A DNA stretch of 64,000 nucleotides from an uncultured Prevotella sp. Lineage in GTDB: Bacteria > Bacteroidota > Bacteroidia > Bacteroidales > Bacteroidaceae. The DNA lies in the NCBI GenBank assembly GCA_946627325.1, contig CAMOVK010000001.1, positions 1-64,000 of the forward strand, read 5' to 3'. This document shows, piece after piece, positions 41,879 to 51,455 of the stretch; position 1 is the stretch's first letter; each line of letters opens with the position of its first letter. The position numbers and the translations under genes were made by a program. The notes beneath the pieces were generated by a model that saw only the letters and a list, made by a program, of their open reading frames with translations, was not told the DNA's origin and searched no databases.

Positions 41879-41966
41879 TTGAAAAGATATGCTTTCCGCG
41901 TTGGAAAGATATGCTATCCAACTTGGAAAGGTATCCTTTCCGAGTCGAAAAGGCATGCTTTCCATT
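41879..41966. repeat. 22-bp tandem palindromic repeat array, locus B
   Basis: Four units start at 41879, 41901, 41923 and 41945, in exact 22-bp register, each with GRAAAG and CTTTYC arms (one arm reads CTATCC) around a central RYATG-like core. The array lies between the divergent hsp20 and TonB-receptor genes and directly follows the candidate heat-shock operator. Confidence 0.9.
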
Positions 41967-42064
41967 TTCTATTGAATAGATATATCTTTCAGAAAGTGTG
42001 ATGTCTGTTTTCTTAAAGAATGTTATTTTCGCCTGTAAGCCACTGATATTCCGCATAAAAGTCG

Positions 42065-42072
42065 TACATTTG
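42065..42072 (+). promoter_or_regulatory. -7 promoter element of the TonB-receptor gene
   Basis: TACATTTG matches TAnnTTTG and lies 49 bp before the ATG at 42122. No -33 TTTG was found. The remaining 377-bp gap between hsp20 and this gene is filled by the heat-shock-like site and repeat array B. Confidence 0.5.
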
Positions 42073-42121
42073 CGGGCTGTTTACAATTAGTTGAAAATAA
42101 AAACAAGAAATATATAGATAT

Positions 42122-44626
42122 ATGAAAACCAACCTTCTCGGCTTTTGTATTAAGTCGTTCGTTCTGGTATGTTTCGTCATTCAATCGTCAATGCTCCTTG
42201 CGCAAGGAACCGTTCGTGGCAAGGTACTCGACAAGTCGAACGACGAACTGATGCCTTATGTAAGTGTAGTAGTCAACAATAAATCAGATGGCAAGTTCAT
42301 TAAGGGTGCCATAACCGACGAAAGCGGGCAGTTCAGCATAGCCGACCTGCCACTCGGCAACTACCAACTCGTAGTAACATTCGTAGGATATAAAGACCTG
42401 AAGCGCGATTTCGCAATCACCGACGCACGCCGGACACAAAACTATGCAGCCCTGTATCTATCGGAAGACTCGAAACAATTAAGCGAAGTGACCGTAATGG
42501 GGCAACGCTCCGGAGTGAAACTCGAAGTTGACCGAAAATCGTTCGACGTAAGCCAAGACATCGCCAATGCAGGAGGAGCAGCCTCAGACGTGCTCGAAAA
42601 CATCCCATCGGTAGAAGTCGATAACGACGGAAACATCTCACTACGAGGGAACTCAAGCGTAGAAGTCTGGATAAACGGAAAAGCAAGCGGACTGACAAGC
42701 GACAACCGATCACAAATCCTACAGCAACTTCCAGCAGAAAGCATCGAAAGAATAGAAGTAATCGACAACCCATCTGCTAAATTTTCGGCTGAAGGCTCGG
42801 CAGGAATAATCAACATCGTGCTGAAAAAAGACCGCAAGGCGGGATACTACGGCTCAATTCAAGCAGGTGCTGACAACAGACACGGAGCAAACACCAGCGG
42901 CAACATAAACTACAACAGCCGACTAATCGACACATATTTTAATATAGGATTCAGACACCGAGACAGCAAACGAAACGGAAAAAGCTATCAAGAAACCTAC
43001 GCTAACGACCAATATCAACACTACCTCTCAAAAACACACGACAGAGGAAACAACCTGTTCACTCGCGCAGGCATCACACTCCACGCTACAGACAAGGATG
43101 ACTTCACACTCGCAGGAATGATGATGCACGGAAAAAGAAACGAATCGGGAGCAACACCATACCACTACGGAAACATCTCCACTGGCGAAGACTATATGCT
43201 CATGCATCGCTCAACACATTCGGGAGGACAAATGCACATGTATCACGGAGAAGCTGGATACAGACACGAGTTCAGCACCACACACTTCATCGACCTGCAA
43301 GTGGACTACAACAAATGGAAATCAGACAACAACAGCTACTACCAAGACTCAACAACCATAATAGGCAGAGAACAAAGAACATACTCCTACCAGTATCGAC
43401 CAATGCACATCAACAATCAATCGTGGGAAGTGAAACTCGACTACGAAAACGCATTCACACCAAAACTGAAACTACAAACAGGATATCAAGGCAAATTCTC
43501 GAAAGAGAACACACCGCAAGAATCGTTCATAGGCAACTTATATGACGGCACCGACGCTACAGAAGACACAGGATTCTACAACCGATTTATATACAAAATC
43601 GACACCCATGCAGCCTATGCAACCATAACAAGCAACTTCGGAAAGTTCGGACTGATGGCAGGATTACGAGGAGAATACTGGCGAGTAAACACAGAAAGCT
43701 ACTCATGGGAACAAGAACACGATGCATCGAAGAGAGAAAAACCATTCAAAAAAGACTACTTCGAACTATTCCCAAGCCTATTCCTGTCATACCAGATGAC
43801 ACCAACACAACAACTACAACTTAACTACACACGACGATTGAGAAGACCATGGGGAGGAGAACTCAACTCATTCCGCGACACAAGAGACGCATCAATGATA
43901 CAGTTTGGTAACCCACAACTTACACCGGAGTTCTCAAACTCATTCTCACTGAACTACCTTAAAACATGGACAGACCACTCACTGCTCGTCAGCGCATACT
44001 ATCGACCAACAACCGACGTTATACAACGCATCAAATGGCAAGCACAAGACGGAGTGATGTATCAAACTAACATGAACGTAGCAGAAAGCAACAGCTCGGG
44101 ATTAGAAATCGTTTTGAAAAACAAACTCTTCCGAATTATTAACCTGACAACAACAGCCAACGCATACTACTACCACCTCGACGGATTTACACACAACGTA
44201 GATGGATACATCGTAACAGGAGAAAGCGACCAAAACTTCACATGGAACGCAAGAATGCAAGCAAGCATAATGTTGCCTTACGACATCACAATGCAACTGA
44301 CAGGAAACTACAGAGCACGACAAGTAATCACTCAAGGATATAGAAAAGCTGGATACAGCGTAGATTTCGGCGTGAAAAAGAACTTCTTCAACAAGCAACT
44401 CACAGTCGCACTCAACAGCCGCGACATATTCAACACACGCAAATGGAGAAACGTTGTAGAAACTGCAGACTTCTTCCGCGAATCAGAATTCTGGCGTAAA
44501 GGAGGACGGATAAACCTCACACTAACATGGAATTTCGGAAACACAAAGAGCAAACGACCACAAAGAGATGAAAGTGGAGACGACGATATGAATGATGCAA
44601 GTGGATACGGAAGCATGGAACAATAA
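42122..44626 (+). CDS. TonB-dependent receptor-type outer-membrane protein (OMP_b-brl_3)
   Basis: The 834-aa protein has a signal peptide, a carboxypeptidase-regulatory-like beta-sandwich at about residues 28-115 (GTVRGKVLDKSNDELMPYVS), a plug-type domain (VLENIPSVEVDNDGNISLRG, SVEVWINGKASGL, IERIEVIDNPSAKFSAEG, GIINIVLKK), and a long outer-membrane barrel. This arrangement is the OMP_b-brl_3 kind of TonB-linked receptor, and no SusD partner lies next to it. It would import or sense a ligand across the outer membrane. The coding strand is strongly AC-rich. The GH18 gene follows by 38 bp, so the ligand could be a chitin-like or GlcNAc-containing glycan (inference). Confidence 0.9.
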   Translation: MKTNLLGFCIKSFVLVCFVIQSSMLLAQGTVRGKVLDKSNDELMPYVSVVVNNKSDGKFIKGAITDESGQFSIADLPLGNYQLVVTFVGYKDLKRDFAITDARRTQNYAALYLSEDSKQLSEVTVMGQRSGVKLEVDRKSFDVSQDIANAGGAASDVLENIPSVEVDNDGNISLRGNSSVEVWINGKASGLTSDNRSQILQQLPAESIERIEVIDNPSAKFSAEGSAGIINIVLKKDRKAGYYGSIQAGADNRHGANTSGNINYNSRLIDTYFNIGFRHRDSKRNGKSYQETYANDQYQHYLSKTHDRGNNLFTRAGITLHATDKDDFTLAGMMMHGKRNESGATPYHYGNISTGEDYMLMHRSTHSGGQMHMYHGEAGYRHEFSTTHFIDLQVDYNKWKSDNNSYYQDSTTIIGREQRTYSYQYRPMHINNQSWEVKLDYENAFTPKLKLQTGYQGKFSKENTPQESFIGNLYDGTDATEDTGFYNRFIYKIDTHAAYATITSNFGKFGLMAGLRGEYWRVNTESYSWEQEHDASKREKPFKKDYFELFPSLFLSYQMTPTQQLQLNYTRRLRRPWGGELNSFRDTRDASMIQFGNPQLTPEFSNSFSLNYLKTWTDHSLLVSAYYRPTTDVIQRIKWQAQDGVMYQTNMNVAESNSSGLEIVLKNKLFRIINLTTTANAYYYHLDGFTHNVDGYIVTGESDQNFTWNARMQASIMLPYDITMQLTGNYRARQVITQGYRKAGYSVDFGVKKNFFNKQLTVALNSRDIFNTRKWRNVVETADFFRESEFWRKGGRINLTLTWNFGNTKSKRPQRDESGDDDMNDASGYGSMEQ

Positions 44627-44664
44627 TTGATATCAAGAACCTTAACAATTAAAATAACACAGAA

Positions 44665-45714
44665 ATGGCAATGAAACGACTGGGATTATTAATAGTTTTG
44701 GTAGCAGTAGCACTTGCAACAACAACAATTGCACAAGCAAAAGTAGTGAAAAACCAAAAGAGAATCATTGTCGCTTACGTCTGTTCATGGACCAATGAAC
44801 GACTGCCCGACCCATTTCTGATGACACATATCAACTATGCTTTTGGACATGTAAACGACTCTTTTGACGGAGTACGCATACAAAACGAACCATTTCTGCA
44901 TAGAGTAGTGGCTCTGAAACGACAGAATCCAAAACTCAAAATCATGCTATCCATAGGCGGATGGACATCAGGAAACTTCTCCGAAATGGCTGCCGACGAG
45001 AAAAAACGAAAAAAATTCGCACGCGATTGCGCTCGAATAGTAAAACAATACAACCTCGACGGAATAGATATCGACTGGGAATACCCAACCAGTAGCGAAG
45101 CTGGAATTTCATCATCACCCGATGATACCGACAATTTCACACTACTAATGAGAGATATTCGCAAAGCTATAGGAAAACGAAAACTACTTACCGCAGCAAC
45201 AATAGCCGATGCTCTCTACGTCGATTTCCCTGCTTGCATCAAGTATATGGACTTCGTCAACATAATGGCATACGATGTAGCCAATCCTCCAAAACATCAT
45301 ACCACACTCTATCGGTCGCCTCTTTCAGGCAGAATCACAGTAGAAGAGGCTGTTGATGCACATCTTAAAGCAGGCGTACCAGCAGAAAAACTAACTCTCG
45401 GAATGCCACTCTACGGACGGGGCGACCACTCAAACAAAGTACTTGATATGTATGTAAAAACCCGAAATACCGATGGACGATATTTCGAACGATGGGATGA
45501 CGTGGGCAAAGTTCCGTATCTCGTAGATGAAACAGACACTCTCGTTTGGGCTTTCGACAATATCGAGTCATACGAAGCGAAGTGTCGGCTAATCAAAGAG
45601 AAAGGACTTTTGGGAGGAATGTATTGGGAATGCACTGAGGATAACGACCAACTTGATGGTATGAGAACTATTCATCGAATGTTGATGACTGACCCCGAAG
45701 AAGACAAAAGATAA
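44665..45714 (+). CDS. secreted glycoside hydrolase family 18 (chitinase/endo-beta-N-acetylglucosaminidase-like)
   Basis: A signal peptide (to about residue 25, ATTTIAQAK) precedes a GH18 TIM barrel. The catalytic motif DGIDIDWEYP supplies the DxxDxDxE glutamate as the acid. Other GH18 pieces are INYAFGHV, LSIGGWTSGNFSEM, VNIMAYDV and LGMPLYGRG. The enzyme would cut beta-1,4-GlcNAc links in chitin, peptidoglycan-like or N-glycan substrates. Length is 349 aa, a single catalytic domain with no carbohydrate-binding module or T9SS tail. It follows the TonB-type receptor closely on the same strand, so both may belong to one GlcNAc-glycan use pathway. Confidence 0.93.
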   Translation: MAMKRLGLLIVLVAVALATTTIAQAKVVKNQKRIIVAYVCSWTNERLPDPFLMTHINYAFGHVNDSFDGVRIQNEPFLHRVVALKRQNPKLKIMLSIGGWTSGNFSEMAADEKKRKKFARDCARIVKQYNLDGIDIDWEYPTSSEAGISSSPDDTDNFTLLMRDIRKAIGKRKLLTAATIADALYVDFPACIKYMDFVNIMAYDVANPPKHHTTLYRSPLSGRITVEEAVDAHLKAGVPAEKLTLGMPLYGRGDHSNKVLDMYVKTRNTDGRYFERWDDVGKVPYLVDETDTLVWAFDNIESYEAKCRLIKEKGLLGGMYWECTEDNDQLDGMRTIHRMLMTDPEEDKR

Positions 45715-45772
45715 AAAACCAGCGATGAATCAACTATTGCCGCATGGTCAATCGGCATTATGCAGACCTTCA

Positions 45773-46477
45773 TTATTCATCAGTCATCAACTCGCGAACT
45801 ACTTCCCCAGCAATGACAAGACCACATGCTGATGGTACAAACGCTATACTTGCAGGAGTGGGATTATCTTCAAAAAAAGGCGATTTCATCGGGATTTCTT
45901 CACTAAAAACTACCTTTAGGTGGTTTATTCCTTCGCGTCGCAATTGCTTACGGATAACTTTTGCGAGTCGATCTATTTGTGTTTTCGAAATATCTGCTAC
46001 TCTAAAGCCTGCTGGGTTGAGTTTGTTTGCTGCTCCCATAGAACTTATTAGCCTTTGGTTTCGTTGATGGCAGCGACGCGCTATTTCGAGTTTTGCTTTT
46101 ACAGTATCGATGCAATCGACTACATAATCATATTGAAAAATATCGATTTCATCGGCATTTTCTGGCAGATAGAACATTCTTTTTGTTTCTACATGACAAT
46201 TTGGATTTATGTCGTGTATTCTTTCTGCAGCCACATCTACCTTATATCTGCCTATTGAAGAATGTAAGGCGATAATCTGTCGGTTAATGTTTGTAATGCT
46301 AACCTTATCGTTATCGACGAGACAAAGTGTTCCTACGGCGCTTCTTGCGAGTGCTTCTGCTACGTATCCCCCTACTCCTCCGACACCGAAAATTATTACT
46401 TTCGACTTCTGTAGTCGGTCGATAGCTTGTTTTCCGATGAGCATTTCGGTGCGTGTGAAGATATGTTCCTTTTCCAT
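45773..46477 (-). CDS. tcdA: tRNA threonylcarbamoyladenosine dehydratase
   Basis: An E1-like/ThiF-fold enzyme that cyclises t6A37 in tRNAs. The nucleotide loop is FGVGGVGGYVAEALARSAVG, followed by LVDNDKVSITNINRQIIAL, the ATP-binding Asn-Arg-Gln text of the fold. VDCIDTVKAKLEI and SSMGAANKLNP are the TcdA-type middle. At 234 aa it is the usual short form. It is the last gene of an operon after a Na/H antiporter and a LolD-like ATPase: only 4 bp separate it from the ATPase gene. The E1 fold and TcdA group are confident; the tRNA role follows the family. Confidence 0.92.
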   Translation of the reverse strand: MEKEHIFTRTEMLIGKQAIDRLQKSKVIIFGVGGVGGYVAEALARSAVGTLCLVDNDKVSITNINRQIIALHSSIGRYKVDVAAERIHDINPNCHVETKRMFYLPENADEIDIFQYDYVVDCIDTVKAKLEIARRCHQRNQRLISSMGAANKLNPAGFRVADISKTQIDRLAKVIRKQLRREGINHLKVVFSEEIPMKSPFFEDNPTPASIAFVPSACGLVIAGEVVRELMTDE

Positions 46478-46481
46478 TGTG

Positions 46482-47135
46482 TTAAAGTTCGAGTAGTCCG
46501 TCGCGCATTTTCACTGTTCTGTCGGTTGTTGCTGCGAGTTGTTCATCGTGTGTTACGATGACGAATGTCTGTCCCATTTCATCTCGAAGTTTGAAGAATA
46601 GTGAGTGTAGTTCTTCTTTATTTTGAGTGTCGAGGCTTCCTGATGGTTCGTCGGCGAGTATCACTGCGGGGTTATTTATCAGTGCTCTTGCCACTGCTAC
46701 TCGTTGTTTTTCTCCTCCTGAGAGTTCGTTTGGTTTATGGTTTGCTCTACTTTCGAGGTTCATAAACTTGAGTAGCTCGTTTGCTCTTTGTTTTGCTTCA
46801 GCCTTTGGTCGTTTTCCTATGAGTGCTGGCATCATGACGTTTTCTATTGCGGTGAATTCTGGCAATAGTTGATGGAATTGGAACACGAATCCGAGTCGGT
46901 TGTTTCTGAAGTCGGCGAGTTTGTTGCTTGTTAGTTGGCTGATGTCTGTTCCGTCAATGATGACTGTTCCTGTATCTGCTTTGTCGAGTGTTCCCATTAT
47001 TTGGAGTAGTGTTGTTTTTCCTGCTCCACTTGGTCCGACGATGCTCACTATTTCTCCTTTGTTTATTGTAAGGTTTATTCCTTTGAGGACTTTTAGTGTT
47101 CCGAATGATTTTGTTATGTTATTTAGTTCAATCAT
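46482..47135 (-). CDS. LolD-type ABC transporter ATP-binding protein
   Basis: A 217-aa ATPase with Walker [15 protein letters not shown], signature [15 protein letters not shown], and Walker B/D-loop [11 protein letters not shown]. This is the LolD/MacB-like class of ATPases that pair with FtsX-fold permeases in lipoprotein release or similar envelope work. No permease gene is next to it in this window, so its partner must be encoded elsewhere. It overlaps the antiporter gene by 8 nt and precedes tcdA by 4 bp, so the three are one transcription unit. The function is inferred from the family. Confidence 0.92.
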   Translation of the reverse strand: MIELNNITKSFGTLKVLKGINLTINKGEIVSIVGPSGAGKTTLLQIMGTLDKADTGTVIIDGTDISQLTSNKLADFRNNRLGFVFQFHQLLPEFTAIENVMMPALIGKRPKAEAKQRANELLKFMNLESRANHKPNELSGGEKQRVAVARALINNPAVILADEPSGSLDTQNKEELHSLFFKLRDEMGQTFVIVTHDEQLAATTDRTVKMRDGLLEL

Positions 47136-49278
47136 GTATCTTTTGTTTTATTTTTCTCATCCATTCTATTACCATTTGGTATGCGCTCATTTCTTCTTGG
47201 TGTCTTGACTCTGCGAAGGTCATTGCTTCCATTTGTTCTCCGTATTGGTCAGGAAAAACGATCATTATTGTTTTTCCGCTGAAATGTTGTTCTATTTCGT
47301 CTGGCAGTCTTTCGAGTGCTGTTTTATATGACACTGTTCCTTTTCTTGCTGCTACGACTACTAACATGTGGTCTTCTGCTATCGTTGCAGCCAGTCGTGG
47401 CAGTTCGTTCCAATGTGCCATGTATTCGTATTCTGCTCTTGCACTGTGGTGTCGGTTGTTGGTGTATTGTCTTATTAGTTCGAGTGATTCGTTTCTTCCG
47501 TGGAATACTATCCTGCAATCTGTGTTTTCTGCCAGTCGTGCCAATCGTTCCACCCATCTGTAGAATCCTGTTTCGTATTCGGCTCTTGATGGTACTACGA
47601 CTCTGATTAGTCGTAGTGTGTTGAGTGGTTGTTTTAGTCTGACGAATGTTATTTGTCTTGACAATCCGTTGTATAGACTTTGTGCAAATTCGCCCCAGAA
47701 CTTCGGAGATATATTTTTATGTATGTGCATTCCCATGATTATTTCCGAAGCATTGTATTCTTTGAATGCGTGTTTTATTCCGTTAGCGATATTTGCGGCT
47801 ACTCTCACTTGTGTTTGCATATTGATGTTTGCAGCTGCTGCTTTCTTGCGTAAGTTGTCGAGTAGTTGTCTGCCTTTTGCTTGATTGTCGATTCTTTTAT
47901 CGTCGTCGTAAACCACATTTACTGCCACGAGTTCTCGTCCGAGCTGTGGATTTCGTGTCATTGCTGCGAGAGATACGAGTCCTGTGGCTATGTCTTCGTA
48001 TTTCACTGGTAGCAGTATGCGTTCGTCGTCGCTTTCTTTGTCATTGTTACTGATATTGCCTCCTCCTTTGAGCAATATCTGTCGTGATGCATATTCTGTC
48101 ATCATTGAGCTGATTATGCAGGTGAATAGTATCATGGTTACTACTCCGTTGAGCATTGTATCATCGACGAGTGGTGTGCCGTCAGCATTGGTCAGTTTCA
48201 TTCCCACCATTGCCATTGCTATTGCTCCTGCTGCATGTGCCGATGTGAGTCCAAACATCATGTTGCCCGAGTATATTGGTAGGCGGAATATAAAGCATGT
48301 AACGTAGGCAGCTACGGCTTTGCCGAGTGTTCCGAATATCACTATCCATAGTACAATCCACATCGTTTCGGTGCTTTCGAAGAGCAATCTCACGTTTATC
48401 AACATTCCTACTCCTATCAGGAAATATGGTATAAACAGTGCGTTTCCTGTGAATTCGAGTCGGTTCATGAGTGCCGATAGTCGTGGTATGTATCGATTGA
48501 GTATCAGTCCGGTTAGGAATGCTCCGAGTATTCCTTCGAGTCCTACGGCTTCTGCCAGTGCTGCAGACAGGAAAAGCATCGCCAGCACGAATATGAACTG
48601 CATGATTGCGTCGGAATATCGGCGCAGGAACCATCGCGTCAGTCGTGGCATGAAGAATATAAGAGCGATATAGTAGGCTGATAGTTTCAATAGGAAAATC
48701 AGCCAAAAGACAATGCCGCTGGCGTTGCTGTCGTGCGTCCCTACCACTGCTGCCAGTATTACGAGCGCCGTAAACAGGGCTATCATCGACGATCCAACAC
48801 TCAGAGCGACGCTTCTTTCGCGTTGCAAACCATATCTGCCCACAACGGGATAGGCTATCAGAGTGTTCGCGCCCATGATGCTTCCAAGTATCAGCGAAGC
48901 CTGTCCCGAATAGCCGAGTAGCCATTCCGACACAGCATAGGTCATCAGAAATGGTATTCCAAAAGTAAGCAAGCCGAAGATAAAGAAGCGGACACTATTG
49001 CGCTTAACGCCCTGCATGTCCATTTCTAAACCTGCCAAGAACATGATATAGTAAAGTCCTACATTCCCGAAGAGTTCAAACGAGTCATCGCGCGAGAGTA
49101 TATTTAAGCCATACTGACCTACCAGCACTCCTGCAATGACCATACCTACAATGTGCGGAATACGTAGTTTGCCCATAACGATAGGAGCAAACAATATGAT
49201 GCAAAGCACTATGAAGAAAATAAGTGTAGGGTTTGAAATAGGAAGGGATATATGGAAAAAGTCGGACAACGTGCTCAT
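47128..49278 (-). CDS. CPA2-family Na+/H+ (or K+/H+) antiporter with C-terminal USP-like domains
   Basis: The first roughly 400 residues form the membrane part with about a dozen helices. [19 protein letters not shown] and [12 protein letters not shown] are typical of the monovalent cation:proton antiporter-2 family. The rest (about 420-716) is cytosolic, with universal-stress-protein-like text ([40 protein letters not shown]), perhaps a nucleotide-sensing regulator. The 716-aa length is normal for this fusion. It heads the operon with the LolD-like ATPase and tcdA. A near-consensus TACTTTCG lies 22 bp before the start codon. Confidence 0.9.
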   Translation of the reverse strand: MSTLSDFFHISLPISNPTLIFFIVLCIILFAPIVMGKLRIPHIVGMVIAGVLVGQYGLNILSRDDSFELFGNVGLYYIMFLAGLEMDMQGVKRNSVRFFIFGLLTFGIPFLMTYAVSEWLLGYSGQASLILGSIMGANTLIAYPVVGRYGLQRERSVALSVGSSMIALFTALVILAAVVGTHDSNASGIVFWLIFLLKLSAYYIALIFFMPRLTRWFLRRYSDAIMQFIFVLAMLFLSAALAEAVGLEGILGAFLTGLILNRYIPRLSALMNRLEFTGNALFIPYFLIGVGMLINVRLLFESTETMWIVLWIVIFGTLGKAVAAYVTCFIFRLPIYSGNMMFGLTSAHAAGAIAMAMVGMKLTNADGTPLVDDTMLNGVVTMILFTCIISSMMTEYASRQILLKGGGNISNNDKESDDERILLPVKYEDIATGLVSLAAMTRNPQLGRELVAVNVVYDDDKRIDNQAKGRQLLDNLRKKAAAANINMQTQVRVAANIANGIKHAFKEYNASEIIMGMHIHKNISPKFWGEFAQSLYNGLSRQITFVRLKQPLNTLRLIRVVVPSRAEYETGFYRWVERLARLAENTDCRIVFHGRNESLELIRQYTNNRHHSARAEYEYMAHWNELPRLAATIAEDHMLVVVAARKGTVSYKTALERLPDEIEQHFSGKTIMIVFPDQYGEQMEAMTFAESRHQEEMSAYQMVIEWMRKIKQKIHD

Positions 49279-49299
49279 AGGACATCTTCTTTTCGTCTG

Positions 49300-49307
49300 C
49301 GAAAGTA
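49300..49307 (-). promoter_or_regulatory. near-consensus -7 element of the antiporter operon
   Basis: On the minus strand this reads TACTTTCG, one base off TAnnTTTG, 21 bp before the antiporter ATG. Confidence 0.4.
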
Positions 49308-49371
49308 CGAAAAAAAATCGAGTTGCAAAACATATCAGACCATTATTCGTTGAACTTCATAACTAACCAAT

Positions 49372-49459
49372 TTGGGGAGTATGCCTTTTCGGCTCGAAAA
49401 GCACGTCTTTCCAACTCGGAAAGCATATCTTTCCACGCCGAAAAGACATGCTTTCCAAA
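49372..49459. repeat. 22-bp tandem palindromic repeat array, locus C
   Basis: Three good units start at 49394, 49416 and 49438, and one degraded unit at 49372, all in 22-bp register. The array lies between the divergent antiporter and Cys-rich protein genes, outside both promoter regions. The rest of this 379-bp gap holds the promoter at 49559-49589 and nothing else I can identify. Confidence 0.88.
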
Positions 49460-49558
49460 CACTATGCGCAACAATCTGAAAATCAGCGGATAAACAATCC
49501 GTAAACAATCATTTTTATTTCCAACTACAATCATTAACATTAAATTAACGCAAAAAAA

Positions 49559-49589
49559 TTTGTCCATATATTGCGAATTGTTATTTTTG
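49559..49589 (+). promoter_or_regulatory. complete -33/-7 promoter of the Cys-rich protein gene
   Basis: TTTG (49559-49562), a 19-bp spacer and TATTTTTG (49582-49589) give a full consensus promoter, suggesting strong expression. The leader would be about 63 nt. Confidence 0.75.
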
Positions 49590-49657
49590 CCTGTAGAATG
49601 ACGAAATTTTCGTACTAAAAAGCAATAATTTAATCTAAAAACAAACTATTAAAGACA

Positions 49658-50158
49658 ATGAAAAGAATGTTTTTACTCGCCACAATGCTCGTGGCTGCGC
49701 TTTCATTCACAATCGATGCAAGCGCTCAGACAGAGAAGAAAGAAGTGAAAAAGCAAAAACTCGTCAGAGTTGAAAAGCGCGATATTGCTCGCAAGGCTGC
49801 TGCAGTAAAGCAACTCGACGCCACTACTGCCGCAACAGAAAAGGCAGAACAGGCTACCGAAAGAAAATGTGACGGATGCAAGAAAGGCGACGGCAACTGC
49901 CCAAAAGCAAAAGCAGCTGCAGAGAAAAAAGACTGCTGCAAGAAAGAAAACGCAGCCGTTGAGAAGAAAGATTGCTGCAAGAAAGATGTTGTAAGAGCAG
50001 AGAATAAGGACTGCTGTAAAGCAGAAGGCAATAAAGCAGAATGCTCAAAGCCCGACAACAAGAAATGTGGCGATTGCAAAAAAGCCGCTGAAGACAAGGC
50101 TAAAGCCGAAAAGAAGTGCGACGGATGCAAGAAAGAAGGCAGCTGCCAAAAGAAATAA
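49658..50158 (+). CDS. secreted Cys/Lys-rich metallothionein-like protein
   Basis: A signal peptide (residues 1-24, cut after ASAQ) is followed by a Lys/Glu/Ala-rich helix-like part (25-68) and a Cys-rich part (69-166). The latter has 15 cysteines: KCDGCKKGDGNC, three DCCK units at 92-121 (two of them EKKDCCKK), NKKCGDCKK, and a closing KCDGCKKEGSC that repeats the first motif. No enzyme motif is present. In the periplasm these could hold metal ions or form disulfides. The gene has a full consensus promoter and a strong terminator, so it is a discrete, expressed unit. I know no named family; metal sequestration is an inference from composition. Confidence 0.75.
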   Translation: MKRMFLLATMLVAALSFTIDASAQTEKKEVKKQKLVRVEKRDIARKAAAVKQLDATTAATEKAEQATERKCDGCKKGDGNCPKAKAAAEKKDCCKKENAAVEKKDCCKKDVVRAENKDCCKAEGNKAECSKPDNKKCGDCKKAAEDKAKAEKKCDGCKKEGSCQKK

Positions 50159-50185
50159 CAATCACTTCGAAACAACAAAAACAAC

Positions 50186-50210
50186 AGCCCGAGTCGTGAT
50201 GACTCGGGCT
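50186..50210 (+). terminator. rho-independent terminator of the Cys-rich protein gene
   Basis: The perfect 10-bp arms AGCCCGAGTC (50186-50195) and GACTCGGGCT (50201-50210) with a 5-nt loop are followed by TCTTTATT. Confidence 0.88.
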
Positions 50211-50256
50211 TCTTTATTAACTATAAATTACTATAAGTATTGAAAAAAATATGTTG

Positions 50257-51225
50257 CTAGTATTTTATCAATTGTCCAGTCTTCACATTGTTCGACCTGC
50301 CAATATGGTTCAGGCGTCGCAATTCTTCAACCGTAGTTCCGCGCTTGTTGGCTATCGAATAGAGAGTTTCGCCAGCCTCAACCTTGTGGTAACGCACCGT
50401 ACCTCTATACGATGACTCCGACACAGCAGCCGACGACTTGTTCTGCGACTGTGCAATTTCGCGATTACCATTTACATCACTCGGTTTATAACCATTCTGG
50501 TCGTTCTTTCCACGCGCCTTTGTAGCCTTTGCCGACTCCCTGTCGATTGTACTACGACGGAACATATAATTGTCTGCCGTCACGTCTTGATTGCGGAAAT
50601 CGAAGAAAAGCGCAGGGTTGAGAGCAACTCCACATAAGCGAGTCTCGAAGTGAAGGTGAGTTCCTGTACTTCTTCCCGTACTTCCACCCAATCCGATAGG
50701 GTCGCCAGCACGCACGTTCATATTCTCTTTCACCAAATGCTTCGAAAGGTGTCCATAGATGGTTTCAAGTCCATTGTCGTGGCGAATGACTACATAATTG
50801 CCATAACCATTGCGCTCATACTTCACGATACGCACTTTTCCACTAAACGCGGCACGAATGGTATCGCCAAGATACACCTTTATATCCAAACCTTTGTGCA
50901 TACGTCCCCAACGCGGTCCAAAGTTCGACGTAATGACTTTGCTATACGTTGGCATATGATAATGGCGGAGATTTATATTGAAACTGTCGGGAAGAGCAGT
51001 AGCACGATGGGCATATTTGTTGTCCCAATCACCATAAAGGTCGTTGGAAGGCAATTCGTAAGACTCTTTTGCCTGTATGTTGTGAAGAACTAAAGTGTCG
51101 AGGGTTTTTACTTTTCTATCTACTGGAGCCTGGCGAGCGATAAGGTCCTGCGCAACAATGGGCGTAGAACTTATCATCATCAGGGCTACAAACGTAATTC
51201 TTTTTATCGATTTCCTTAAATTCAT
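50257..51225 (-). CDS. M23 family peptidase with C-terminal LysM domain
   Basis: A 322-aa secreted protein. The signal peptide ends near PIVAQ. The LytM/M23 domain is at about residues 95-215, with the zinc ligands in MHKGLDIKV (HxxxD) and THLHFETR (HxH), and with TSNFGPRWGRMHKGLD at its opening. A linker rich in Ser, Lys and Asn follows, then a LysM repeat (YHKVEAGETLYSIANKRGTTVEELRRLNHIG) that binds glycan strands. All zinc ligands are present, so it should cut peptidoglycan cross-links. It appears to be a single gene with its own -7 box at 51332. Confidence 0.93.
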   Translation of the reverse strand: MNLRKSIKRITFVALMMISSTPIVAQDLIARQAPVDRKVKTLDTLVLHNIQAKESYELPSNDLYGDWDNKYAHRATALPDSFNINLRHYHMPTYSKVITSNFGPRWGRMHKGLDIKVYLGDTIRAAFSGKVRIVKYERNGYGNYVVIRHDNGLETIYGHLSKHLVKENMNVRAGDPIGLGGSTGRSTGTHLHFETRLCGVALNPALFFDFRNQDVTADNYMFRRSTIDRESAKATKARGKNDQNGYKPSDVNGNREIAQSQNKSSAAVSESSYRGTVRYHKVEAGETLYSIANKRGTTVEELRRLNHIGRSNNVKTGQLIKY

Positions 51226-51331
51226 CTATCTTCGTTTTCGTTAATACTAAGCACTCTCAAAAAACGAATGCTATGAGTCAAATCGTTGCCATTCACAAAC
51301 AATAAGAGGCACTCGATTTCAAAATCCGCTG

Positions 51332-51339
51332 CAAATATA
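51332..51339 (-). promoter_or_regulatory. -7 promoter element of the M23 peptidase gene
   Basis: On the minus strand this reads TATATTTG, matching TAnnTTTG, 107 bp before the ATG. No -33 TTTG lies at the expected distance. Confidence 0.5.
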
Positions 51340-51455
51340 ACTTTTTATTTTTATATATATTGCCTTTTTCTAAAAAAAACTGCACATTTTAACAGTTTTT
51401 GTGTAAATTATACGGTTTTTGTTAGTTAAATACTGCTTTTTTCTTGATATTATTT

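Noticed and set aside
48182-48925. 247-codon minus-strand ORF within the antiporter gene
   Set aside because: It is the same strand but another frame of the antiporter gene; its Arg/Ser/His-rich text has no motif.
49343-49567. 74-codon minus-strand ORF over repeat array C, and similar ORFs at the other arrays
   Set aside because: The protein text is produced by the 22-bp repeat read in three rotating frames; it recurs at all four arrays and has no independent coding signs.
51226-51455. regulatory RNA between the M23 gene and recG
   Set aside because: This AT-rich 230-bp gap shows the M23 promoter box but no stable hairpin or known RNA motif.
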